Positions 18,499 through 28,141 of a DNA stretch of 64,000 nucleotides are shown here, in pieces; within the stretch, counting starts at the first letter, position 1; every line of letters starts with the position of its first letter. The DNA is taken from positions 17,443,319-17,507,318 of the forward strand of contig NC_067206.1 in NCBI RefSeq assembly GCF_026262505.1, in the 5' to 3' direction. The translations under genes and the position numbers were made by a program. The notes beneath the pieces were generated by a model that made no database searches, was not told where the DNA came from, and was given only the letters and a program-made list of their open reading frames with translations. Source of the stretch: Trichomonas vaginalis G3. Lineage: Eukaryota > Parabasalia > Trichomonadida > Trichomonadidae.

Positions 18499-19275
18499 GT
18501 TCCTGGACGGTCGTCCTCATTAAGCACGATCCGAGAGGAACTTGGCTTTGAATGAAAATTACAAGCTCTGGCCTCAGGAAAAGCCAGAGCTTCGCATACC
18601 ATCCTCGGGGCCGGCTTCCTCAAAGACAGCCCTGATTCTGGATGGCCGGAGAGGAACCCAGTCCCGAGAGAGTGCACATACGAGGTTCTGGCCTCAGGAA
18701 AGGCCAGAGCCTGCACATTTAATCCTCAGGGCCGAGTTTTGACCTCATCACAAACATGATGCAGGTTCTCGTCAAAACTCGGCCATGAATGATCTACAGC
18801 TACAGGCTCTGGCCCTAGCAAAGGCCAGGTCCTGCAATTACAATCCTCAGGGCCGAGTTTGAGGGAGATCGTCCACATCATTGACGATCCCCTCTCACCT
18901 CGGCCCTGAAAGAAAGAAATACACAGGCTATGGCCTCAGCAGAGACCAGGGCTTCGCTTACAATCCTCAGAGTCGAGTTCCCTGAGACTGTCCAAATCAC
19001 GGACACTTCTCAGCGGAACTCGGCCCTGAGAAGCATCAAATACGAAGCTCTGGTCTCTCATGAGGCTAGAGCCTGCAATAACAATCCTCAGGGCCGAGTT
19101 TTGCGATGATCGTCGATTATAAGGACGGTCTCGCAAGAACTCAGCCCTAAAAATTTTACAAATACAAGCTCTGACCTCATAAGAGATCAGAACCTCGCTT
19201 ACAATCTCTACTGCCGAGTCTCAGGTGATTGTCCATTTTTTGAGACACTTATCCTCAAGACTCGGCTTCCATATT
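18499..19275. repeat. GC-rich tandem array of two-hairpin modules, 120-121 bp period
   Basis: About six and a half modules. Each has a short hairpin (GCTCTGGCC...GGCCAGAGC; starts near 18,564, 18,684, 18,805, 18,926, 19,046 and 19,167) and a longer hairpin opening with CCTCAGGGCCGAGT and closing with ACTCGGCCCTGA. The inner arms of the long hairpin differ completely between modules but pair within each (TTTTGAC/GTCAAAA, TTGCGA/TCGCAA, CTGAG/CTCAG, GATCGTC/GACGATC). GC content is far above the surroundings. No reading frame persists across modules, so this is a structured RNA or DNA, not a protein. Confidence 0.85.
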
Positions 19276-19776
19276 AAGATTACTGCCCCAGAAAAACTAG
19301 AAGAGGGCCCTGACCTTGAGAAAGGACCCCCTTCCCGGTTATTCTGGTTTTCATTATCGATAATTTTAACTTATTTTTGATTTTCTACCAAAATTAGTTA
19401 CATGCGAACATAGCTTATAGTTATTCGGATTTGTTACCACTGTGATCTATTCAAAAACACACTTTTTTATAATTTTGAAATTCATTTCAAACTCAAGATT
19501 AAGGACTGAACTTAAACGCATTCACCACTGCATTTCATTCTATTAATACATATCGAAACTGAAATATCACAAAATTGTCATAGATTATAAAATATAAGAT
19601 TTTATAGCCTTTATATCATCCTTAATAACTAGAATAGAATAACCTATGACATGATTACTGATATTCGCTCGTACATACATGGGGTGTAACTATGCTACAT
19701 CAAAAAGTCTGAATCGTGGGTCTCAATTTTTTCCCACGGATCATACCGTCTCCGCATCGCCGAACAAAAGTGAAAG
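19276..19776. other. Non-coding stretch
   Basis: AT-rich sequence after the GC-rich array; nothing recognised. Confidence 0.3.
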
Positions 19777-19849
19777 CTTTTCCCGGTCTGAGTACATTGA
19801 TGCAGGGTGCCAAAGCAAGACCCTGCAAATATGCACTCAGATCGGAAAA
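19777..19849. repeat. Nested hairpin
   Basis: Outer arms TTTTCCCGGTCTGAGT and ACTCAGATCGGAAAA, inner arms TGCAGGGT and ACCCTGCA. Same design as the hairpin arrays but single. Confidence 0.65.
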
Positions 19850-20194
19850 CCCTGACAAATAATTTGCAATCTTTCCTCATTCCAGCACTAATACGATTGA
19901 TCCATATAAGGCAAACTATACAAACAACACCACAATATTAACACATATGATTGTCGATCATATTTGACAATCTCATAATTTATTCCAAATAAATACTTAA
20001 AATATTCACATATCATATGTTCCAAACGTATATATAGGACAAATATGATACACCCTGCAATTATCTAATAAATTTAGTATAATATCGAAATGAGATACTT
20101 TTTATATAAGCCAGATTTCTTTAATAACATAATATGATATGCTTTCCAATACGCTATGATTGCCTATACTATTTAGAGTTCTCTAATCCAATTT
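19850..20194. other. Non-coding stretch
   Basis: Nothing recognised; it may include decayed 5' sequence of the following fragment. Confidence 0.3.
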
Positions 20195-21413
20195 TTGTTC
20201 TTTAAAAATGTTGGTCGGACGAACGTTGTATGGTGCCTATCACCTCACTTGGTATTGCCCCTGAAAAAAAGAATCAATATTGTCACGCAGCTTCATTCTG
20301 TGCCAGACAGCTTTGACGAGCTGTCTGACTGTACAGTAATCTTTGCTGCAATGATTCTTTTGTTTGAAGATGCAAAAACTCCTCTTTCAAGATTTTATCC
20401 TGTGATCCATAATGCTGAAATGGCATTTGAGGAGTTACGTCAGAAGGGCAATCGCTTTGCCAGTATCTTCTATCAATGGCTTTTAGCCAAAACCATCAAT
20501 TCCGAGTATGGCGTTATTTGGGCATTTGCTTACTTGACAACACCGAAAGGTTTGATTTACGCCCGTGAGGCAATTCACAACCGTGAATTCCCTCCACCAG
20601 CCAATGGATACACAAGCTTGTTCTACTATATAGAAAAACCGAAAGATCCGATTGATGATGTTACAGAAATCCTGATTGAAGAAAGAGTAAATGTGGCAGT
20701 AGAAGAAATATTGACAGAAGCACCAGAAGCTAGATGGCCAGAAAAAGATCTTGAACCTCCGAACAATAAATTCACTGAAGCTGAAGTAGTTCAGGATAGT
20801 CATGATGAAACAGTGAATGAAGCTGTTGAGGACCTCGATGTTTGTCTAAGGGCAATTAAGTTTATGAAATTCGAATTGAAGAACAGATGTCATACAGAAA
20901 GCCAACAACAATCATCCCTTTAAAGTAATTAAGACTGTGACCGATTTGGAGATTTTTGATTATTCGTTACATCTTAATGATAACGATTGGGGAATCTTCA
21001 GTAACATGCGAACGTACAATATCTGCTCAGAGTTTGATCTTGACATGCTTCAACTTGAATATGCCTCCAGAGTTAATGAATGCTCGCTTGGAGATCATGA
21101 AAGGATTCAAGACCGATTGAGTAATGTCGCTGATTTGGTATAATTTTTTTAATAATTTGTAAAAAGTTTGTGTATTTAAGAAAATGTCATCCACAAACAG
21201 TTTGTACTTGAGGAGAGTATACTTGCTGCATGGGTAATATGTTTGGAGGATGAAGTTTGAGTGTTGATTAAATACAATTGTGAATGAAGTGGTCATTTTT
21301 CAACAAGTTAATGAGCAAATGGATCTGGATAACATCCAGTCTAATGCTATGAATGCAGTAGATAAGCTGGCTTCGACTCCAGCTTGGAAACTGATGATAA
21401 CGTCTTGCTAACA
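20195..21413 (+). pseudogene. Decayed transposase fragment, possibly hAT-like
   Basis: The main open piece (20,195-20,923) has no upstream in-frame ATG. Its middle resembles the C-terminal region of hAT-type transposases: acidic-hydrophobic helices (FAAMILLFEDAKTPLSRFYP), RQKGNRFASIFYQWLL and AYLTTPKGLIYAREAI. It is followed in other frames by 20,937-21,143 (SLHLNDNDWGIFSNMRTYN) and a last piece to about 21,413, so several frame breaks are present. No ends or target duplications were found. The family call is by pattern only. Confidence 0.4.
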
Positions 21414-21652
21414 AATCAGTTTGGTTATAACTTGATTTAATCATAATAGTGACAATGGTTAAGATTAAATAAGAAATTAAAATTTGAAATCAATTGATTA
21501 TTGAAGAACTTTTTTTGTTTTAAGTTAATAAAAGTATAATAAATAGTATGGATTAAAAATACATTAATGAGATATAAAGTTTAAACGGGCAATTTGTGGT
21601 CTTAAACTTGAAATTGCAAGATATTAACTCAAAGTTTAGACACTTTACGATA

Positions 21653-21709
21653 GGAATAGGAGCCTGCAAAGCGCTGGCCTTGAGTCAGTACCTTGCAGGT
21701 TCCTTGTCC
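21653..21709. repeat. Hairpin of the A type
   Basis: GGAATAGGAGCCTGCAA pairs with TTGCAGGTTCCTTGTCC; the apex contains GAGTCAGTACC, like other A-type hairpins. Confidence 0.6.
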
Positions 21710-21836
21710 CATAATAAAAATATTTCATCATCATTATTTTATCTCTTATAACATCAACTCAGATTAAAAATTTAGCCATATGGAATAATAATAAAATAAA
21801 AGGGTGATGACTATAATTCTTGTTCATTTTGTATTT

Positions 21837-21873
21837 GGCCGAATGGCGGCTACTTCGTACCCGCCATTCGGCC
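21837..21873. repeat. Perfect GC-rich hairpin
   Basis: GGCCGAATGGCGG pairs without mismatch with CCGCCATTCGGCC around an 11-nt loop. Confidence 0.75.
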
Positions 21874-21990
21874 CCGAAAATGTGTATAAATTCAATAATA
21901 AACGTACAGTGCGGATAACCGCCGCATGCTTAGAGAGACCAATGGAATATTTCTAACATTGATAAAATTTCAAACGTGTGCTTGATCAAT

Positions 21991-22183
21991 TATCATATAT
22001 ATATCATATATATATCATATATATATCATATATATATCATATATATATCATATATATATCATATATATATCATATATATATCATATATATATCATATATA
22101 TATCATATATATATCATATATATATCATATATATATCATCGATATATCATCGATATATTTATATATCTCATATATATCATACA
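21991..22183. repeat. 11-bp AT satellite
   Basis: The unit TCATATATATA repeats about 13 times with an exact 11-bp step, then degenerates. Because 11 is not a multiple of 3, all frames read as Tyr/Ile/Ser/His repeats; the frames at 21,976-22,236 are by-products. Confidence 0.9.
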
Positions 22184-22339
22184 GTCCCCCGAAAAAAGTG
22201 TCGAAGGCAGGAAAAAGTTGTCGAAGTAACGATTAAAAAACAGTCAATTTACATCATATATAATTTTAATGTTTTATTTAAAAAATTAATTTTGATTTAC
22301 TTCAGAATTATAAAATAATCATTAATTCGTAAGGTTTAT

Positions 22340-22830
22340 TCTGTTTTTAGACATTTGACGTTGAACACATGCAGGGAAATGACGAACTTTAGTTGCCAAA
22401 TTTGTATCAACTTTAATTGTGTTCTTTTGGGTAACCGTATCATAAACGACATCAATTCCTGCGACTTTAAAAGCAGATTTGATGTTTTTTATCTTGCATG
22501 TGTCATGCCATGCCTCAATAATCTTGACGATTTGCTTTGTTTATGGATTTACACCCTTTGGAGCAGGAAAGGCTTGGTATTTTCCCTTGAATACGCCATA
22601 TATTTCAAGATTCAATGGCTGAACTTGATCTGATGAATGTGGCGGTATTTGGATAATCTTGATTCTCTTGGCACTGATCAATGAAAGATTGGTGATTGTG
22701 ACTCTTAAATCCATCAAGGATCAATACTGCCTTGCCTGTGTAGTTCAACTGAGTCCTCTTCGCCTTTATATATGGGAAACGTGACGCATTGAAATGCGCT
22801 TTCTTACTTTACATGATCTTAATTGTGTCT
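22340..22830 (-). pseudogene. pogo/Tigger-like (DDE_1) transposase fragment
   Basis: On the minus strand the sequence reads ...GKAVLILDGFKSHNHQSF (second catalytic Asp region of the pogo group) and, after a frame change, IPPHSSDQVQPLNLEIYGVF, the PPH-S/T-D..QPLD motif around the third catalytic Asp of DDE_1 transposases. It ends in a helical tail (KSAFKVAGIDVVYDTV). At least one frameshift and one stop are present and the N-terminal half is missing. No terminal repeats found. Confidence 0.65.
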
Positions 22831-23184
22831 GGTGAGTATGATATCCTAGTAATAAAAAATAATTTTAGGAATGAGCATTTTTTTTATAATTATTTAAAAA
22901 AAAATGGTATTTTCAACTAGTGTCCATCAAATACTATTTGCACTCATCTACTAATATTATATATGCGAAAATAAGATAAGTTATTAGATAATAATAAACA
23001 TCACAGGCGAAAAAATCTCTTTTAAGCCTGAAGACGCCTTGGATTTATTAATAAATCGATTTTATATTTTTTGCTGTATTTGGAAGATAATCTGTATCAT
23101 TTTCCATATAATTTTAATTGTTTGCAAAATCTTATAATCAATACAAGAATTAGAATAATTTTTTTCTTGTCGAAATTCTATTCA
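22831..23184. other. AT-rich stretch
   Basis: Nothing recognised between the two transposase remnants. Confidence 0.3.
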
Positions 23185-24513
23185 ATGCTTCATAAATGGC
23201 CGAACATCTTTGTGCTTTTAAAAATTGAATATCAATTTTATAAAATTAATAAAATTTTTGAAATCAACAATTATCACTTCATTAATGTCCAATCGGCAGC
23301 ACCAGAACAAAATCCACCACCAGCACAAGAAAACGTGACAGCGGTTAATTCCATTCAAATTGCGACTTCATCTGAAATTTCAGAAAATGAAATCGATCCA
23401 ACAGATCCAATTTCATTTTTTACCCAAAGAGAAGCAGAATATATGGAATCATTTGTTGATGTTCCTGTAAATGATGTACCAGAGCCAAAGATCAAAGAAC
23501 CGCTGAAAATTAGGATCGAAGAAATTTTAAGGGTGCAACAAAATAATTGTCTCACAAAATTGACAAATTTGACATGCAAAGATTTTAGAGATTTATTACA
23601 TCTTTATTTTAATACACTTGAACACAATCATTATAAACACACAATAGTGTCATTAGAATCGAAATTGCTAATAACATTAACTTGGTTGAAACATTCTGGT
23701 TCATTTAAAGACTTAGGAGCACAATTTGGAATTAAAAAAACACATACAAGAGCTATTGTAATGGATATCATAAATAAAATTGGTTTAAAAATTGGTGAGG
23801 ACTTTGTCAAATGGAGACCCTATATTCGGTGGGATGAAAGTGAAAAATCTGCCGAATATCCCGGTATGCTTGGAGCTTTGGACGCTACAGTACAAGAAAT
23901 TGGAAGAGCAAAAGATCAAAATTTATATTACTCTGGAAAACATAAAATGTGTTGTGTCAAAGTTCAATGTTTTGTCAGTCCCAAAGGAAGATTACTTCAC
24001 TTTTCGAAACCAATCCGTGGAAAAAGACATGATTTTAGATTATTTAAAAAAACAAAAAATCTCATTTCTATCTTAAAAGCAGAAAAAGAAAGAATGATGG
24101 CAGAAATTGAGACAGAGCCATGCTTATTAGCAGATTTAGGATATCAAGGTATTAATGATATAATACCATGGGCAAAAATTCCTTTTAAACGTCAAAGGAA
24201 TACAGAATTAACAGATGATCAGAAGGAATACAACCGAAAACTCTCCAGTGGTCGAATCATTGTCGAGAATTATTTTTCTCGACTCAAACGATACTGGAGA
24301 GTGATTGGTGGTAAATGGCCATTGAAAATCAAGGGTGATCTAATATTTTATCAACACACCTTTGCAATATGTGCAGGTCTTACAAATAAACTTTTGTGCC
24401 GACGTCCATTACGTAGAGGTGCTGAAAGATGGGATGATAACATGGATGAAAATAGCATGGCATATAACTATCAAGAATCAGTTTCTGAAGATGACAGTGA
24501 AAATTCTTATTAA
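23185..24513 (+). CDS. Harbinger-like DDE transposase (DDE_4 type)
   Basis: A cut-and-paste transposase of the PIF/Harbinger-ISL2EU type. After a low-complexity N-terminus comes a helix-turn-helix (LTWLKHSGSFKDLGAQFGIK), then the DDE core: Asp in MLGALDATVQ (23,881), Asp in LLADLGYQGI (24,133) and Glu in IVENYFSRLKRYW (24,265), with the family's GKHKMCCVKVQ and RGKRHDFRLF stretches between the two Asp residues. The tail is acidic (ESVSEDDSENSY). The frame is open from before 23,185. A near-perfect initiator (TCACTTCATTA) directly before an ATG at 23,285 lies one base out of frame, so the true start may be there with a single-base shift just after it. Terminal repeats were not found. Confidence 0.75.
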   Translation: MLHKWPNIFVLLKIEYQFYKINKIFEINNYHFINVQSAAPEQNPPPAQENVTAVNSIQIATSSEISENEIDPTDPISFFTQREAEYMESFVDVPVNDVPEPKIKEPLKIRIEEILRVQQNNCLTKLTNLTCKDFRDLLHLYFNTLEHNHYKHTIVSLESKLLITLTWLKHSGSFKDLGAQFGIKKTHTRAIVMDIINKIGLKIGEDFVKWRPYIRWDESEKSAEYPGMLGALDATVQEIGRAKDQNLYYSGKHKMCCVKVQCFVSPKGRLLHFSKPIRGKRHDFRLFKKTKNLISILKAEKERMMAEIETEPCLLADLGYQGINDIIPWAKIPFKRQRNTELTDDQKEYNRKLSSGRIIVENYFSRLKRYWRVIGGKWPLKIKGDLIFYQHTFAICAGLTNKLLCRRPLRRGAERWDDNMDENSMAYNYQESVSEDDSENSY

Positions 24514-24609
24514 TAAAAAATTATATTTATTCTTATTAATAAAAATTATTTTTATTCATATATTAAAAGATATAAAATTAAATTTGATTTAGAATTGCCA
24601 CTCTTGGTG

Positions 24610-24671
24610 TGTCACTTTTATAACCGTCACATCATATATGTCACTTTTATAACGGTTACATCATAAATATT
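24610..24671. repeat. Two 31-bp direct repeats with initiator-like words
   Basis: TGTCACTTTTATAACCGTCA and a nearly identical TGTCACTTTTATAACGGTTA follow each other, each continuing CATCATA. They contain the TCACTTTT initiator core. Confidence 0.6.
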
Positions 24672-24689
24672 AATATTAGCTTGTTACAT

Positions 24690-24850
24690 AATTCCCTTTC
24701 CATAAATATGATAACATTCATTTAATTGTTAATTATTGATTGTTGATTGTTATTAGTTAGTTACATTATTCACTTTCCATTAATATGATAACATTCATTT
24801 AATTGTTGATTATTGATTGTTGATTGTTATTAGTTAGTTCCATATTTATA
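24690..24850. repeat. 77-bp tandem duplication
   Basis: The block around ATATGATAACATTCATTTAA and the following TTGATTGTTGATTG run occurs twice with a 77-bp step and few differences. Confidence 0.7.
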
Positions 24851-24896
24851 TATAACAAAACACAATAATTTTTTTAAAAAAATCATATGCTCAGAT

Positions 24897-24953
24897 ACCT
24901 CTTATATATGATTAAAATATTGGCAAATACCCAATAGCATATATCCAAGAGGA
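24897..24953. repeat. Hairpin near the array edge
   Basis: CCTCTTATATATG and ATTGG pair with CCAAT and CATATATCCAAGAGG. Confidence 0.5.
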
Positions 24954-25088
24954 TTTTAGTTTTTTAATTTTTTAAAATGTCACTTTTTACCTTATTAATT
25001 TCAATGAAAATATCACACATATCATTTTAATAATTATAAACAGTTAAATCATTCTCATCATTTTTTAATAAGTTAAAATGTAGAAAAA

Positions 25089-25098
25089 CTATATTTCA
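25089..25098. repeat. Candidate 10-bp target duplication beside the array
   Basis: CTATATTTCA abuts the outer end of MULE A in unit 1. Its exact complement TGAAATATAG abuts the left end of MULE B at 27,740-27,749. Confidence 0.45.
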
Positions 25099-25310
25099 GA
25101 GTGGGGGACAAACTCGCCCATTGTCACTTTTTCATTAACCTTAAACTTGTAATTTTCATTATTTTTAATTAACCTTATTTCTTTCCCAATTCCGGATTTA
25201 TTTTATTCACTTACTATTAAAAGTCACATTTTAATAAAATATAATAATTTATTTATAGCATTTTTTACTATACTTTAATAAAAAATTAATTATAATAAAT
25301 TAAATGTTTA

Positions 25311-26752
25311 TTAAATCAAATGTTTTCTTTGCAATAATATTTTTAATGTTGAGTAAACAATATTGGGATCAAGTGTATCATTTTTCAGACCTTTCTGAAC
25401 AGCTTCAAGCATACTGATGCATTCGACTTTTTTAAATTGTGTCATTTCTTCGAAATCTCTTGTGACTTTTTTGATAACTTTAACACTTCTCTCTGAATCC
25501 AGACCTTTAATTTGCAACTTAATCAGGAATGAAGGAACAACACTGGAATATAACTCGATGACAAGTTCATCGAGTCGAAGATTTCGCCTTTCTGGGAAGT
25601 ACTGGTGCTTCAAAACCTTGAAATGTGATTCCGAGATGTTGTTTGTTCCATCTCCTTCATTTCTATAGCGAAGCATCCACCTGTCAAGATGATGGCGCCA
25701 CTGTTGGTCAAAGTATTCACGGGCAGCAGGTTCCTCATTTAAAATTTCTTCTAAATTGTTGTAAACTTCATCATGATCAATTTCTTCCTCTTCAGAACCA
25801 AAGACCAATAACTTCATTAAGTTATAGAAAGTTTCGAAGTTGGAACGATCTTGAAACTTTTCAGCCTTTCTCATGACAGCGCGCAACACATGAACGCCAC
25901 ACCAAATGATCTGGCATAAGGGGATGGCTGTTTCAACAGCATTTGTGATTTGAGGTGCGCAGTCCATTGAAAAATAAGATGGTTCGCGATTGATGGAGCC
26001 AAAATATGCTGTGAGACAAACTTGTATATTTTCACTTGTGTCGGGCCAAACGAAAAAATACAAAAACGGAAAAAAAATTGATTCCGCGAATTTGCCAGTG
26101 ACGGCATAAAATGGTATGCGAGAGCGCAAGAGCTTATAAGTGGAATCAATGTGATAAGTTTGTATTTGATGTGAAAAAGCATTTGCTTCGAATGGGGCGT
26201 AATAGAAAATCATACGATCTGGCTCGTGAATAAACTCGATGAGATCATCTGGAGAATGACTCTTAACCATGTCGACAAAAATTGCAAGAGATGTAACATC
26301 ATCCGCTGAGAAACGGTATTGATTGCATGAAGGCGTTTAGAAAACTTTTTTAAAGCATCTGTAGATTGTTGAAACATTTCCGGAATGATCCCACTATCAA
26401 ATGGGATATTAAGATCTTTGAAACACCTTAATTGTGCGTAAACACGGTCTTGATTTGATTCAAAATATCTTGTTAAATAAGATCTATAAAAATATGATGT
26501 AATTTGTTGTGATTTGTTTGGAAAAGGGGCAGAATGATTGTGGGTGTTAATACATTTTCGTATGTGGTACTTGTCATCGGGAAGTGTATCAACAAGGAAG
26601 CGACATGGACAATTCGGCCACTTACAATTAAATTGGATTTGATTTCTTTCTTTCCTAGTTTTATATGAATAACTACAACCTGCTTGGATTTCTTGTTGCA
26701 CTCGATACTTAAGCAACTCGATATATGTGAGTTCGTGATCTTGGATCTGCAT
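25311..26752 (-). pseudogene. MULE A transposase, unit 1 (one frameshift)
   Basis: Same protein as the intact 480-residue gene at 43,546-44,988, but one G is missing from a GGG run at about 26,312, splitting it into 180- and 319-residue frames. The initiator-like TCATTTCATTTTA precedes the ATG as in all copies. The single homopolymer change could be a sequencing error. Confidence 0.85.
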
Positions 26753-26913
26753 TAAAATGAAATGATTTGAAAGAATAAAGAATTTTGAATATATTGGTCT
26801 TATTTTGATAAGCTTGGTCGTGTTTTGAATAGCTTGGCCATCTAATTCAATTATGATCTTTGAAAATTAGGTGAAATAAAACTAAACATAAATGTAAAAC
26901 TAGGGATATGAAA

Positions 26914-27242
26914 TTTTGGTTGTACACCACTTGTATGTGCCGGATACCATTGTGTCAAATTTTTTCTGAAATTAACTTTAAAAGTACTAAGTAAGATCAT
27001 GAGATATAGCAATATATGTTTAAACTAACTTATATTTTGGTTGTACACCACTTGTATGTGCCGGATACCATTGTGTCAAATTTTTTCTGAAATTAACTTT
27101 AAAAGTACTAAGTAAGATCATGAGATATAGCAATATATGTTTAAACTAACTTATATTTTGGTTGTACACCACTTGTATGTGCCGGATACCATTGTGTCAA
27201 ATTTTTTCTGAAATTAACTTTAAAAGTACTAAGTAAGATCAT
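26914..27242. repeat. 121-bp tandem repeat, three copies, MULE A unit 1
   Basis: Copies start at 26,914, 27,035 and 27,156 with TTTTGGTTGTACACCACTTG. They lie in the 5' untranslated part of MULE A; MULE B has the same sequence once (about 27,900-27,985). Confidence 0.9.
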
Positions 27243-27386
27243 TTGTTTTTGCATAATATAATGCCAATATGGTTTCTTTTGATTTTATTTCATTTATAAG
27301 CAAATCAGATTTACCCAAAAACTCCACTCCATAAGCGTTCATTTGCTAAATTAAAAAGTGACAATGGGCTAGTCTGTTCCTTTCTC

Positions 27387-27749
27387 AAAATCAAGTTTTT
27401 TCCAGTGTTTTTCTAAATCCATCAAAGAGTTGATATTAGACCACCAAAGTTATATATGATATGAAGATACCATATGTGATTCTAAATGATGTATATTAAT
27501 CGAAAAAATATATTCCTGTAAAGAAAAAAATAAGTTTTTATTAATTTGGAGGATTAGCCAATTGATAGAACTCTCAGAAAAAATTGAGAACTTTTTAATC
27601 CTCGTAGTGCACCCTTAAGTGAAAAGGTCGCAATTAAATTCAAGAACAATGATCAATAATAGGCATTTTAAAATATTATAAATCATTACCCTTATTTATA
27701 TTATTACTTTTTTTTCGAAGATATCTAAAGCTTGCTATATGAAATATAG
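27387..27749. other. Spacer between the two MULEs
   Basis: 363 bp of non-coding sequence separate the 5' ends of two divergently placed MULEs. The first 90 bp (27,387-27,476) are repeated directly on the other side of MULE A in units 2-5 (33,477-33,566 and later). Confidence 0.7.
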
Positions 27750-28141
27750 GAGAAAGGGACAGACTAGCCCATTGTCACTTTTTAATTTAGCAAATGAACG
27801 CTTATGGAGTGGAGTTTTTGGGTAAATCTGATTTGCTTATAAATGAAATAAAATCAAAAGAAACCATATTGGCATTATATTATGCAAAAACAAATGATCT
27901 TACTTAGTACTTTTAAAGTTAATTTCAGAAAAAATTTGACACAATGGTATCCGGCACATACAAGTGGTGTACAACCAAAATTTCATATCCCTAGTTTTAC
28001 ATTTATGTTTAGTTTTATTTCACCTAATTTTCAAAGATCATAATTGAATTAGATGGCCAAGCTATTCAAAACACGACCAAGCTTATCAAAATAAGACCAA
28101 TATATTCAAAATTCTTTATTCTTTCAAATCATTTCATTTTA

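Larger units (their letters stand above)
25099..27386 (-). mobile_element. MULE A, unit 1
   Basis: A complete Mutator-like element. Its ends are inverted repeats: GAGTGGGGGACAAACTCGCC and (complement of right end) GAGAAAGGGACAGACTAGCC type, both continuing CATTGTCACTTTTT. The right end here reads GGAACAGACTAGCCC. The transposase gene reads leftward. The TCACTTTTTCATTA just inside the left end is a near-exact trichomonad initiator pointing into the element. Confidence 0.85.

Noticed and set aside
18499-19275. tRNA or rRNA cluster
   Set aside because: GC-rich and structured, but no cloverleaf, T-loop or rRNA-like sequence; the 120-bp step holds two simple hairpins.
21976-22236. Two overlapping frames of Tyr/Ile/His repeats
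   Set aside because: They are the translation of the 11-bp satellite in different frames; no start signal and no non-repeat protein.
22355-22633. Plus-strand 92-residue frame
   Set aside because: It is the opposite strand of the pogo-like transposase remnant.
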